This document shows positions 1 to 13,072 of a stretch of DNA of 64,000 bases, piece by piece. Each line of letters starts with the position of its first letter. Position 1 is the stretch's first letter. The notes under the pieces are model-generated. The model saw only the letters and a list, made by a program, of their open reading frames with translations. It made no database searches and was not told the DNA's origin. The DNA lies in contig CM060200.1 of assembly GCA_030562195.1 (NCBI GenBank), forward strand, positions 28,807,023 to 28,871,022, read 5' to 3'. The position numbers and the translations under genes are program-made. The stretch comes from Nipponacmea schrenckii. Lineage: Eukaryota > Mollusca > Gastropoda > Lottiidae.

Positions 1-713
1 TTAGAAGTAGATGAAATGATAAAACATATCGGATGAACTACATTTGAAATTGAATTTTCTCGAAAATTGCAGATCTATATACACTTCCCAGAAAGAAGAT
101 TCCGACAATTGCTACTCAACGAAGTTAATATATTTTTTCACAATTTGGTTCTTCGTCTGTAATGGTTATAATGATTAAAATTAGATACAGTTTCTTTGAA
201 TGTCGTGCTTTGTTTAAGCCTTCAGAAAAAAACTTTCAATACACCCTTCATTCAGATATCTTAATAGAAACAAACAAAATACTCAATCACCATTTCTGAG
301 CAGTTTTAGATTAATTTGAGGTTTCATAATTTTGTGGAGCTAGAGGTATTTGCAATTTTATGACAATAAAATCTTCTGTAAAATTAATCGATTAAGCCAA
401 CTAAATTTTGAAAAATATAACCAATAGCAATAATCTATTCACTTCAATTCCCAATTCATTTAGATTTAGGTCCACTTGACAAATATATTTAAAATATTCT
501 AATATTATCTAGTTTGTCTTAATCTTTAGAATAGATGGATATTTGTGGTAACGTAAATTATGGCAAAACTATCCTGATACGTGGATATAATGGTAAATTT
601 GTTCAATCGATTAACCTGATGCAAAGATTTGGGCCATAATTCAGACACTTCTACTTATAAAATGACGTCATATTGCTTAAAATATTATCCATTAAAAACA
701 AAATTTTACTTAC
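1..713 (-). other. Start of GPCR intron 2
   Basis: This AT-rich sequence follows the exon 2 donor on the minus strand. I see no exon, repeat or open frame of note. Exon 3 must lie beyond the window edge. Confidence 0.6.
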
Positions 714-837
714 CATAACATGGAATGTTGGCGAGGATAATAACAGAGCTATCAACCAAACTCCAGGAAGAATCTTTTTGGTATTACCCAATGTACACCA
801 GGCTCTTGACAATATTGGATGCACTATAACTGTATAT
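714..837 (-). CDS. Class A GPCR, exon 2: intracellular loop 2 and TM4
   Basis: This 124-bp exon continues the receptor that starts at 31159. Its acceptor is a long pyrimidine tract ending TTTTTCAG|A. The first base completes the split Arg codon (AG|A). The next 41 codons read Tyr-Thr-Val-Ile-Val-His-Pro, the normal continuation of an E-R-Y box, followed by a basic loop with a C-T pair and TM4, including GVWLIALLLSSP (W = 4.50). The exon ends ATG|GTAAGT, a consensus donor in phase 0. Phase, reading frame and domain order all match exon 1, so I treat the two as one gene despite the 29.8-kb gap. Exons for TM5-TM7 are not in the window; transcription runs leftward off position 1. A short open frame on the opposite strand (673-861) is only its shadow. 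Confidence 0.88.
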
Positions 838-995
838 CTGAAAAAGAAAACAATGAAGTAAAACACTATATTCAATATTTTTTTATCAGATTGAAAAATC
901 ATATGATTCATTTTATATATTTTTAAAAGAACCTCATTTCAGTTTTAAAATGAACAATCTCTAGTTCTTGATTGTTCCTGTAAATAATTATATTA

Positions 996-2003
996 AGGCC
1001 CGGTCAGACAGGCTTCCGCGAGTTGATCACGTGTAATTTTGCTATTAATTTTGCAATTTTTTTCTACACGCGGTGAAAATCAGCCAATTTGTCTCAAACG
1101 TGCTGGACACGCGAATGACAAGTGTGTCCGTGTGTCCGTGTGTCCATCGCGTGTCTACCACGAGTCATCCGTGTGTGAGCGCTTGTGATCAGAAAATGGG
1201 GTCACAAGTGATCACACGCAGCGCGTGTGTATCACTTGTGCTCCGCGTGTGAATCACGTGCCGATCACTTGTGCTCCGCTTGCCGCCCGCGTGTATAAAA
1301 GCCGCCGCTGAACCTGAAGAAGCTGGTTCTGATGTTGCTGGAACAGCATAACCAAAGCATTACGATGTGCCGGATCCATGTTGCCTCTTCAACGTCTTGA
1401 TCACAACTGATGAAAATGGCCAACACGCGATCTTTTTATAGCAGAAATAACTAGTGGTACAAACGAGATTGGGTCGTGGACGACACGCGAATCAGTCGTG
1501 GTTCAATCGCGATTCAACGCGAAAACACGCGAATGGCCCGCGGATGACTCGTGACACAATCCCTGAGAAAGCCTTATACACGCGGAGCACACGCTATCAC
1601 AGGTGCTAGGAATGCTGTAGACACGCGGAACACAAGTGGATGACAAGTGCTACACACGCAATCACACGAAGAAATTTTGCGTATGCCCGCGAGTGACCAC
1701 TTGTCGTCCACTTGTGATCCGCGAGTGTACCGCGTGTTATCGCGTTTGGTCCGGGTTTGTACCGCGTTTACACCACGTGTGCGAAACGCGGTGGCCATTG
1801 CGCCTAATTTTTGAGCAGCTCAAAAATAAAATCGGGTTCCGAGCGCGTGTAAAATGTTTCGCGCGTGTGCGCACTTGTTATTCGCGAGTCATCCGCGTTT
1901 CATTCGCGTGTCATTCACTTGTGACCGCGTTTACTTCGCGTTTGACAGTTTTTCCTCGCGATACACTCGTGATCAACTCGCGGAAGCCTGTCTGACCGGC
2001 CCT
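996..2003 (-). mobile_element. Non-autonomous PIF/Harbinger-type DNA transposon (1008 bp)
   Basis: The element has terminal inverted repeats of about 33 bp: the left end starts AGGCCCGGTCAGACAG and the right end, read inward, starts AGGGCCGGTCAGACAG; both continue CTTCCGCGAGTTGATCAC. It is flanked by TTA on both sides (993-995 and 2004-2006), the 3-bp TWA target duplication of the PIF/Harbinger superfamily. The interior is strikingly GC- and CpG-rich against an AT-rich background. It is built largely from short degenerate CGCGTGT / ACACGCG / CACTTGTG motifs in both orientations, so the element should fold extensively. A short transposase-like open frame (1254-1379, minus) suggests it derives by deletion from an autonomous copy. 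The open frames at 1574-1798 and 1636-1995 are products of the GC-rich repeats and not genes. Confidence 0.88.
1254..1379 (-). pseudogene. Remnant of Harbinger transposase first exon
   Basis: This 41-codon open frame lies inside the Harbinger-type element. It starts MDPAHRNALVMLFQQHQNQ and continues LLQVQRRLL before running into the GC-rich repeat sequence. The Gln/Leu/Arg-rich N-terminus resembles the start of Harbinger transposases, which often begin with such a helix before the nuclease domain. No DDE nuclease domain follows, so it is probably what remains of the first exon after an internal deletion. Being so short, it could also be chance, but its position inside a Harbinger-type element supports the call. 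Confidence 0.5.
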
Positions 2004-2991
2004 TTATGTTGAGTATAATCTGTGTTAACATTTATATCTCAATAAAACAAGTTACTGAATAAAAAAACGATGAAATTTGAATAAAAAGGTGATCAATTTC
2101 ACCATTTATAACAAGTTTCTGTCATTGTTTTTTTTATTATTGATAATGATTTTATCATTATTCATAACAAATCCATGTCAGCAATTCAGTATAAATCAGC
2201 AGGGACTAGAAATGCTGATATTTTTTCTTCTTGGCATCTTAGATTTTTTATTTTTTATTCTTTTTCTTTAATTTATCATTATCTTATTCTTAAATTTAAA
2301 TGGCAATTTTGAAATATGTATTTTATAGTCGATCTGGAAATAAAGGTTAATTATAAGTGGGTGCAAATTGAAAATGTATTTGCTTTCACATGCTGATTTG
2401 TTGTAGGCTATCAATGATCAAGAATTATAAAATAAGATTTCTGCATGTAAATGATCATGATGCAATACTGTACTACAGGTTGCATTTAGATCATTTTCTA
2501 CAAGGATTTCTCTCACCAATTTATGCAGACACATTAACAAACCTACAAAATTATTTGCTGTATAATACATATTTGTTTCTAGCCAACTGTTACTGTTGTT
2601 CATAAATGTACGCGAAGATCCTTAACGTGTGTCATTGGAATTCTTTCGCACTTTCAAACTATTAAAACTTGATTCTTAATAATCCTTAAGGACGATAGAC
2701 TCTGAATATCAATGTAATTTTAATAAAACTGACTTTTAGAACACACAAATCAAATTTAATATAATTAATGTAATATAATACAACACTTCTCCAGACTGAA
2801 TTTCTTGATGCCATAGACCTGTCACATCGACGATTATACCAGCTCATACCAATCTTATGAAAGATTTGTCGACTACGCTTTCGCACGTGGAACACCTTAT
2901 GGGTTCATTTGGTAAAAGCTAAAAATCGAAGAGAACAACAACAAAAGGTTCGAACATTTTTGTAATTTTACCAAATTTTTGTGGGTCACAT

Positions 2992-3139
2992 CATGTCGAT
3001 TAAGCCAGTTACGGGCTGCTCATCACACCATGTCGATTAAGCCAGTTTCGGGCTGCTTATCACACCATGTCGATTAAGCCGGTGTCGGGCAGCTTACCAC
3101 ACCATGTCGATAAGGCCAGTGTCGGGTGGCTTATCAAAA
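2992..3139. repeat. Four tandem copies of a 37-bp repeat
   Basis: Copies start at 2992, 3029, 3066 and 3103, exactly 37 bp apart. Each begins CATGTCGATTAAGCCAG and continues through CGGGCTGCTTATCACAC, with a few substitutions. There are no unique spacers, so this is a minisatellite and not a CRISPR array. Confidence 0.9.
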
Positions 3140-3656
3140 TTTCTCAAAAACACTGACATACCGTTAACTATCGATTTGAATTATGTTTAATTATAATATG
3201 ATATGTGTTTCATCCGTAATATAGCATTTATTAGCGTTTTAAAAAAAAAACTTAGATGCGCAATGACCAGATAGTCATGGTTTCGGAACGGTTTCCTTGT
3301 CTCTGTTTAAGAAATGGTGATTGTTTTAAACGAACCAAAAAGACCATATCTGAATCGTACACATTATCGGAAGGATGTTAAATCAAACTTGTAAATAACG
3401 ATACAATTTTACTTTTACTAAAAGCAGGATTGTTAGTTTTGATTTTTAATATTCAAGTTGAATCTTGAATGTTGACCTATAGTCTGGTATTCTAATAGTC
3501 TAACAGGTAAAGTAACTCACCAGATTATCATGATTTCCTGTGGTAACGATATCATTGACTGAATTCTATTACCGATATTTTAGTTTTATTGACATGTCCT
3601 TGTAATTTGTCAGGGTAAGAAACTCGACAAAACAGTACCCGTAATTGTTTATCATT

Positions 3657-4236
3657 TCATGTACATGTTAAGTTATGGTTCTGCATTTTTGTGCGATAAT
3701 ATAAAGCACCAGCTTTTGTGCTAGGACACAAAAGTATGCCTTGTGCATCCATTGACCACACCGAAACACTATCGTCTTCAGAACCTTTTCCCTTATCGGC
3801 TGACTTTTCGGTTTGAGCCTTTTCTTTAGCATCTAATGTCTTTGGTGTTCTTCAGCACTCACATGACCCATCTTGGCAGAAAAACCAAAGTCACATTGAT
3901 CATTTCGTGGTGAAAACACTGACATATTTAGCTTTTCGAATGTGTTTTTGAAGAATGTCAACCAAACAGCTCTTGTATCGGCTTTCTCGGCATCTTGTGT
4001 GTAAATATCATGTAAGTGTATTATTATCTTTGTTTCTAGTTCTAAAAACCTTTTATCTTTGTATGCTGAGCTTTTTTTTGCGGTAGTTTGAATCCACAAA
4101 TGGAACATTCCTCTTTGGATTGACCTGGTAAAGATACCTGTACAGTTTCATGCAGCCAATCATTAATAGTTCTATCAGGCATTCCTAAGGTTGAGCATTT
4201 TCTTGCATACCTGTACTTATCTTTCCATGTGCACAC
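3657..4236 (-). pseudogene. Broken transposase-like gene of an uncharacterised invertebrate family
   Basis: Three consecutive minus-strand blocks in different frames read as one protein. The first (4236-4042) contains LGMPDRTINDWL and a Cys pair (ECSICGF). The second (4108-3833) contains VWLTFFKNTFEKLNMSVFSP, a CDFGF motif and SAEEHQRH. After a frameshift near 3833 the third (to a stop at 3657) contains VWSMDAQGILLCPSTKAGAL, followed by YYRTKMQNHNL. The last block is the hallmark of a multi-copy transposase-like family in which an Asp (M-D-x-Q) starts a suspected RNase H-fold catalytic domain. The rest of that domain is missing. At least two frame changes make it non-functional. It lies in the GPCR intron in the same orientation as that gene. 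Confidence 0.6.
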
Positions 4237-7200
4237 TTAAGACAATGTTTACGTTTATTATCATTTTTGTTACATTTTTTCTGTTTTTTCTCAACCGTTG
4301 CAATTAATGTTTTAACAACACTTTTTCGTTCATCCCATGACTTCATTTTCCAGCAGTTTTGTCTGTAACTATATCACCATTTTTGAGCTTTGATTATGCA
4401 AAACATAATTAAGTTGCCCATAACCTCTTGTTGCGTCTTTTTTTAATAAAAAAAATTACATGGTTCGTCCCAATTATGTATACGTTCCACATGTAGTTTT
4501 TGATGGCATTTGACAACTATTTGATGTTGAGATAAAATCTTTTTTTATTTTAAAAGGAATTGATACTAGTAGTTCACACAACACCACAAAAACGAAACAA
4601 AACTATGAATCACATATCGATCTGCTTTCCATATAGTATATTGGTTATACTTTAAGTCAATTTTCAAAATTGATTTTTTTTTTCACTTGTTCAATTAAAG
4701 TTTCAATTTACGTCGCACAATTTATTTCGCAGGCATAACAAAGAGTTGCTGGTTTCGCGCTTAAATCATATATCTAAAGGGATTGTTAAAGAGGTTTTCT
4801 ACACAAATGAAAGTGCACCGGGGACTGCAGCGTTCAAATTTCCACTCACACGTCTGAGGTTCATGCAATTCCACTAAAATAAATGGTTGATGACGTTACT
4901 AAACACAAAATATGCTTTATCACATAAAACCTTTTGCGATTAGTAAAGTCATAAAACACTTATTTTTAGTGGAATTGGTAGAATCACAAAATTGGAATGT
5001 TGCAAATTGATCCTATCATTGTCTCCAACATGATATTTAATACTGTCATGTATCATCAATGTGAACGACAGATTATCGTATGATCCATACTAAACACATG
5101 GTAAGCAGGTCCGCGAGAACGTATGTTGGAATCTATATAATTAAAATTTCATTATTATATCAAATAATAATGTTAGGAGTGTCGAATGGCTTCACGGAGA
5201 CAAAAATTGCATGTTATGTATGACCAGAGATTAGCAGAGATAAATAACAGTAAAGACAACCATGAAAACAAGAAGAAACTATGGTATCCTCCTTATATGT
5301 TCTCAGGTTTAACCTCATACTATACAATTACCACCACCACCCCTTCTTCATTTCATCTGATGACGACACTTGTAAATTGTATTGAAACGTGCTTTGCTTA
5401 TAAGGCCTGGATTATATCATAATATTTCCTTTTTGTTTTTCTTTAGGTATGTAAAATATTTTAAAATGTGAAATAGATACTATATGAATTTAATAAAGCC
5501 GTTAGATTTGTAATCAATTTCATTTCATCTTAAAGTCAACCCAGAAGTAATATTTGAGGCGATAATAATGTATGTGGTTGATAATTGAGTTACTAACTTG
5601 CAAAATTCTATGAACTGCATTGCAGACAAAATTATACAACCCAGTAAACTTTAAACACTAAGGTATATGGATGTAGTACTTTTTACTTTATTACATACTA
5701 CGTTTCAAAAAACATATACAGGTAACCGTATCAAGTAAAATGATTACGAACAAAATCAATAACAATATATCTTCTTCAGTGGTAACATGTTAAAAACCAT
5801 GCCAGAAGCTGGTGACTGAATCACCAATCCTGCACCCGACCCAAAAGGAGTAATTTATATGATACTTTGCGATATCAATGAGATTTATTTAGGAAAACCG
5901 TCAGAGTGAGACTCCAAGAAAACCATACAGCAGTCAATAACGGGATGAAAACAAATCAGCGTTGATTAAGCGTTTTTGAAAAATGACTTAGTTTTGTGAG
6001 TTTTTCAGATTTTAAGAATTCTGTTACTTGATGACACCTGGTAAGTTAACTGAATATATACACAATATGTACTCATTTTGTGCTCGTTTATGAACTTAAA
6101 TTATGTTCATGCTAAGACACAGTATCCCTTTAATATGTGTGTTTTCCTTTGTTTGTTATTACTCTTCTCAACCTCCCCTTTGATCTTTGGAATGGCTTTC
6201 AAGATTTTCCTACATATAGTCGTTGCTTTTTTGTTGTTCATTATTTTACATGATAACGTTACATGTATGTGTTTCGAAACGTATGTAATACGTAAGTACA
6301 TCCATATGTCTTAGTGTTTTATGTAACTTGCTTACTTCTATATGTTTTATAAACAATAAATTCAATAAACTATTATATCTTTATCAATAATATATCAAAA
6401 TATACAATCAAAATTGTACCATTAAACCAACCTAATGATAAAACTGATGTGTGTTTAAGATTTTGTTACTGTGACCTGATTACAAAAATAACAAATGTGG
6501 TTCGTGTTTCTCCATACCAAATCTCTAATAAATACAGTGAACCAATCTGGTAGTGGACATGACTATAATCCAAATATCTCCTTAATAATTTTCTTAATTT
6601 TATTTTTTCTGAACAGCAACTCAATGTCTAGTAACATATAATAATAATAATAATATTAAAAATAATAATAATAATAACAAAAATAACAATAATAATAATA
6701 ATAATAATGATAATAATAATAATAATATGTTGCACGAGGCCATCTTCCCTGGGATCTTTGAATGAATGTATTCAATCCATTTTCAGTACCATAACAGTAG
6801 TGGCATGGAGATGTTTCTCTGTTACTGTGCACAAGTACATCAATAACAATATATACGCAACACCATTTGTGCCAAAGCTGAAAAACATTAGGCTTCTTCA
6901 CCCGTAACTGGCTTATTCTGTCGAACGAAAATGGAGAAGCATAACAACATCAAGTAGGTGCCTCATGGCCGAAATTTCTAATTGACGCTCCCAGGACTAA
7001 ACCTCATGCTAATAATCATGTCAGATTTTTTCTAGTTTCATATATTAAATACAATAGATGCCACTCAATGAAATAGTGATCAAATGATGAAAAATATTTA
7101 AAGTTGAATTTTCCATGATTTTCAGTGTGATTTCTGTTTTTGATCATCTAAGAATTTTAACCTAACTGAAAAATAATAACAAAAATGAAAGTAAATAAAA

Positions 7201-10200
7201 ATAGTGGATTTGTCGATATAATTATAAAAATGATATCTGGTATTTGCTTGGTACTTGAACCAGACTGAAACTATTTCATAGATATTAGGTTTGAAGTAGA
7301 GGTGAAGTGGTATTTAGATATTAAGTTATTTGTTAGATAACTTGTTAAAGTACTCAGTGATATTGATTCTGACTTATTTCTCTATGTAGACATCCAAGAT
7401 ATAACCCAGAAAACTGTTTAATCTGTCAGATTTATTCGACATCTACCATCTTCAATAAAAAAAATCATTAAGTAAAGAAGGAAAGTTCGTCATGTAACAC
7501 ATTTAACAAGACGTATTATCTTTGCTTGAACTATTGATATTGAAATGTAATGAGTTTTACGTCCTACTCTTCAGCACTTGAAGACGGCTATTGATTCCGA
7601 AAGATTAAGCTTAAATCGATATATGTAAAATGAAATCATTTTAGTACAGATTCCATCCGACTGAGATCTTACAGGAATTTGATAAAACAGGGTAAACGGT
7701 TTATTATATGAGCATTAATTAGTAAAACCAGGTCCCATTAGGTTGATTTTTAAACCATTTGAGGCTGGAGTTTCAATTCAGATTGATAATGTCACCGAAA
7801 GATTTTTTTTAATTTCAAAATTCTGGATAATTAATTAACCTACTCTCTACTTCATAACTCTTAATGAATCAACATTAATTGCTCGTATGTTTTTTTCATG
7901 TCTTAAATTAACTGATTTGGCTTAATATGTTCCAAGTCTTATGAATTGCGGAGAAAGTAACCTTACATGTACTCAATATGGTTGAATAGTGTCAAATTTG
8001 ACCATTGATTCCGGTGCTCTAGTTTACGCGCAGGCTTGTTATAATATTTTATAATATCAAATGTTTATAAATATATGCTTTTAAAACTTAGATTACGCTA
8101 GATTTCTATTACATATAACGAGTCAATAATATTATTTGAAATGTGATTTTTCTTTCATGCTTTATCCCACTTTAATGGCATGTTAATGCAATCTAATGGC
8201 CAGAATTCTTTTAAATGTCTTTGAAGGCAAATAGACGTTGTATCCTTCATTAGTTTAGATCAATTGAAAGGTCTACTAGACAGATTTAGAAGCGTTAACA
8301 ATTTAAGAAAGGTCTAATGTAGGATAACCCTTCTGCTTACTAATGCCCAATTCTCCTAATAAATTCGAGTACTACAGAAATAGATACATTGGTGATATAT
8401 TGGGCTATGTACAAAAGATTATCTGGTTGCACCTCGGCATTTTGATAATTAAACAACTATATGTGTATATACACCAAAAATAGCTAACAAGTTACCCTCT
8501 GAAAGACAATTCAAAAAAGGTTGCCCAAAAACCTAAAACACTAGCATATTTATGTTCAAACCAAAATAGTTTTCCTAAATTTTGTCAGATTTTCGCTGAA
8601 TATTTTTTGAAGAGGTATACGATACATTTGTTACATAAATAATAGCCCATTAAAGATAAATATCGAGATATTACAATATTTTATATACTGTAATAATACT
8701 TATTGTTTTCTTATATTGATCGACTCAAAATAAAAAACTCTTTTTAACAACATTTCTATTTTCTTCACATCAAAAAACAGATCTTAGTTCGTTTGTCAGG
8801 TAAATCTTTAAACGTCATGTAAAGGAATAATATTATTGCATTGTTTTTTGTCTTTCAACAGTTTATAACTGATAACGTAGATTTGGTATCTGAGGGAATT
8901 TTATATCATACTGATTGATCGAACACAGCATATCATGTCCTTTGAATCTGGTTTAAATTGATATATTTAAATACACATTAATACAGGAACAATCGTATTT
9001 CTATTAATAGATTATATATAAATGTGTGTGTGTGTAATAGGAATGTAAATAAGACAAAGCCAAATTAACATAGCCCTACAACCTGATATCCTTGTTCACA
9101 GTTACTTAATCATTGATTACTTCCATTATTGACTAACCATTGCCATTTATATCAATGAATGTTAGGGTCATTAAAAAGTTATATCTAAGCCCTTTAGCAT
9201 TTTTTGTTGTCATTACATTTCATTTATAGATCATCGATTTAAGAATTAGTTTACAGATTATATATTATTATGATCATCTTATATATATTTTTAGGGGTAC
9301 TATGGAATTTCTTTTTGTCATAATATCCCCAACATTTTTTCTTGTGATCAGTGCTTTCTGTTGAAAAGTAACTTGCTGATTCTCAAACAGCCTAACCAAT
9401 AGTAAGTTAATATTTCAAAGACACTTGTACCATTGACCCAATATTCCATATTTTTTTTTGTTCAAGATCATAATATCAGACGTTGTAAATACAATGACAT
9501 CATATGATATTTGCTTGTGTATCTACAAGTTCTAGATATTCATTATCTAGCCGGTGTAGCTTATTGTGAGAATCACGTTAAACTACGTGCGAACATAATG
9601 CAACCAAGGAGTCTGCGAGAAATGAAGATATAATATCAAAGCCGACCACTTCAAATTGATTCTTCATGACTTTTATTGTATATAATCGTGAATGTATTAA
9701 TTTCGGATCACTACTTGCCTCTAATATTACAATATACTGTTGCAACCATTCAGTAAATGAAATATAACAGCTTAGATAGGGATGTTGTACAAGAAGCGTT
9801 GTACTTTAATACTGATAGTCTCGATGATAGAACGCGAAGAATGTGGAACATGATGCACTAGCATTAACAAGTCCTGAGCTTTGTGTGTAGATAGTTCTCA
9901 AAAGATCGCCACAAATTGTGTTAGAAACAAATGATCATTCTGAAACCATACATTGAATTAATTCATAGAACCAATAACAATATCATAAAGATCCATGACT
10001 TGAATGCCTGTAGTAATATTCTTCAAGCAAAATAAATAATTCAGTCGCAAAGTCCACCAATCTTGTCAAAATAGAAGAAAAAGAATTTTCATGAAGAATT
10101 ATTATTAACAAATGTTATAAAACCAAAGGCGTCATTATTAATATATACAAAGTTGGTTTTTAAATGAATCAAGATTTCGCCTAGAGACTCATTATAGGTT

Positions 10201-12359
10201 AAACATCAACGTTTGTACTCTTCCTGCCCACGATATTGACCTAAATCCATGCTCTCTACATAATTCTTGGTTTATAATTAAACTGCATAGAACTAATAGC
10301 AGTTAGATGCGTTACTATATGTTTTAGCAAATTCTTTAACTTAACGATAACATTAATTATCTGAAGAATTCTTAACATGTGTTGAGCAGCATTCAATATA
10401 AAATATTACAGGATTGTGGTAGAAGTCAAGCTGCCGTTTAGTGACTTCATATCACGATCCACTTTATGCCAATAAACGACGTTCTTCATACGATATTTTC
10501 ATTCAAGCAAAACAAATCGTTTAGAAAATCACGTGACATCATAAGTATGTATTATCCCAGGCACTTCAACGAAGTTTATTTGCTGAAGAGAAACACAGTG
10601 CAAATGTGAATAGACGATGACTGTCATAAGCCATACCTATACTCAAAGCTGGTCACACTAATAATGATTTAACATTCGAAAGACTAAGGTGCGCTCTTGT
10701 AATTAAAATAAGTTTTACATAATTTGTAACATCTTGGTATTAGTGTTAATTAATAAGGCTAAAAATGCTTCAGTTCTTAATTTGTGTGAAGAGGAAGAGG
10801 AGACATAAAAACACATCAACTGTAAAATAATTGACAGTATTTCTGAGAATTCGTGGTTTGCAGACATGAAGCTTTTTTGAAGATATCAATCTATTGTTGC
10901 TGTTCTATTGTTGCTAATGATTTCCAATTCCATGACGATTTTGTTAAAGTTTTTTTGGTGAATTCCTTAAAAAATCTCATTTAAACATGTAGGTAAATCA
11001 ATTAACCCACGTCAGTTATTGCTGTAGAATAATAATTTCCTCCACTTATGATAAATTATCTAGAAAACTTCTTAACTTGCATCAGAGTTTCAAGTTATAT
11101 TTTGGTATTAGTCTGGTATTTTACGTAATAAATGATTTTAGTGACAGTACAATCACTAGTATGAAGAGACCATGCAGTCAGTGAATTTTCCAAAACGGTA
11201 TCGTAATGAAGGTTAAATACATTTAGTAATGAAGTCATCTTTTGATGTTTGTCCAATTGCCCATAAACTTTAATCTCGTTTGATCACACCTATGATTAGA
11301 AAGTGGTTAAGGGTGTTATGCTCTCCTATAGAAGCACTGGCCTTGGTCACTAGCAGAGACTATGCTTTTGTAAGCAGTTACCAAACGTTTGGTATAGATA
11401 TTAGGGAATTCATCATTTAGTTCTTTATAAAAGCGTTTCACAATCACAGAGGCATTATTAACTGTAGAATTGTATTTACAATATTTAGTTGGGATTCTAC
11501 TTCAAAACATAGTCCTCGCGATTTTGAATGACACAGCAATTGTCCTTGTCACTTTTGTGGTGTGTTAATATACAAGGGAGATAATGACAACTATCATGGT
11601 CGCTTAATCGACGGACTCGGTCCACCAATTTATTTGCCATCTGTTTCTATGTTAAATTACGAAATTCAACCTTCCATAAGTTTTTCCAGAAATCTCGTTG
11701 AAAACTTTCCTATATGTCACATAAAGGCCTGGGCAATACTTGGTTTCTGTACAAAATTTTAATATAGCATGACCATAAAAATTTTGAACTAAACAAAATT
11801 AAAGTAAACTAGTTCAAGATCCGCTTGACTGTCACTGCACACAAAGCCACTACTTTTAGAAATAACCTTCCGTCAATAAAATTTCTCATTATCTCAGAAA
11901 TTCTGATAGACAATGCAATTTCAGACATCGAATTTCAAATCCAGACCAAAAATTAGTCAAAAATGGACATGCAAAAATCTAAAAGGAAGGGACAAAGAGG
12001 GTTTAAAAAAAAAGCTCGGACTAAATATACAATCATTAGCATAAAATATACCATCATTAGCGTAAAATGTTTTTGTGGCCCGAGTCCTATACGACATTTT
12101 TGGTGTCGCTGGATTGAAAAAAAAACCATGGACGCTGGAAGCGTAATAAGTTGATGGCTTCATCATATAAAAAAGATAAAGGAGTGGAAGGGAAAAGAAA
12201 ACAGCAAATAGTGATAAGACAAACTTTAAAAAATTCAGATCGCTAATCTACTTCAGAATAACATTGATAGATTTTGCCTCATCCGGGTACTAATGTGCGG
12301 AATGTCAAGTTGCTATAATTTCTTAGAAAAACTCTTCTGCTTTCCTTTGGTCACCTTAT
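4237..12359. other. Intronic stretch with little recognisable content
   Basis: This is AT-rich intron sequence. A basic minus-strand stretch around 4250-4370 may be the N-terminal end of the transposase-like pseudogene. An (AAT)n microsatellite lies at 6639-6726. A short local duplication (atcattagc-taaaatata) lies at 12030-12070. Otherwise I see nothing I can name. Confidence 0.5.
6639..6726. repeat. (AAT)n microsatellite
   Basis: An interrupted run of AAT/ATA triplets, broken by short A runs and single C or G substitutions. It generates spurious Tyr-rich or Ile-rich open frames. Confidence 0.9.
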
Positions 12360-12700
12360 CATAATAATAATACAATCTTTATTAGGTTGAAAACTTAGAC
12401 CTGGTCTTTTTACAATTATTGTTAACATTAAAGGAACACAAGGTTTACCAAATGAAATGGGTTAATGAAGACGGGCAACGCCATGCAGTGTGCTATGAGG
12501 GCAATTTTGCTAGGACAGCGGCATTAGCCTGCTTTTTTTCGATTTCCAATAACTGTCGAGGGATCTTTAACGTGCACAGCCTGTAGCACACGGGGCCTCG
12601 GTTTATTGTCCCATCCGAACGACTAGACGCCTTTTCCATGTCAGTCTCTCCGATCTGCATCACTGACGAGGGGAAACCGGTCTGCAAAATCCGAAGGTTA
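12360..12700 (-). repeat. SINE-like or LINE 3'-tail repeat with conserved core
   Basis: Read on the minus strand, this repeat contains GACATGGAAAAGGCGTCTAG, a core with GGCTGTGCACGTTAAAGATC, and a 3' end AATAAAGATTGTATTATTAT with a short ATT microsatellite, the usual end of a LINE-mobilised element. The same core occurs at 16838-16965 and 34021-34100, so it is a dispersed family. The conserved core resembles those shared by many invertebrate SINEs (for example the Nin domain), but I cannot confirm which. It may also be the 3' tail of the LINE remnant at 13073-14340, which lies on the same strand. Confidence 0.6.
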
Positions 12701-13072
12701 ATCTCGAGGTATAAGAAAGAGAACAACAACTATGAACACTTATATACATTTATCATTCCAATAGATGATGTCGCTCTAGGTTTTCAACTAGGAAATGAGC
12801 TGTTCTTTAAAATTGGCGAAAACCTAGAGATGTTCATTTTTTAGGGGCCTTTGTAATTCAAACTATTCTTATATATTGATTAAAGAGGTTCAGGAATATG
12901 GAATCGCTGATAAATTTGGTCATAAGAAGTGTTTTATAATAGAGGATATTTTAAAGATAGTCTAGACAATAACGATTTGCTATTTTAAAGAGAAAAATGT
13001 ATTTCTTTACTAAATGACGTTTTTGCACTGAAAGAATATTTTAATGATGTGTTATAAAGGAGAAGACTTCAA

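Noticed and set aside
673..861. Plus-strand open frame opposite GPCR exon 2
   Set aside because: It is antisense to a well-supported exon with splice signals and has no recognisable motif.
1574..1995. Long open frames on both strands
   Set aside because: They run through CGCGTGT-type repeats of the Harbinger-type element; the protein sequences are low-complexity Arg/Cys/Thr/Val and not a family I recognise.
2992..3139. CRISPR-like regular repeat
   Set aside because: The 37-bp units are directly adjacent with no spacers, in an animal genome context.
6656..6907. Open frames around the AAT microsatellite
   Set aside because: Tyr- and Ile-rich tracts come from the triplet repeat.
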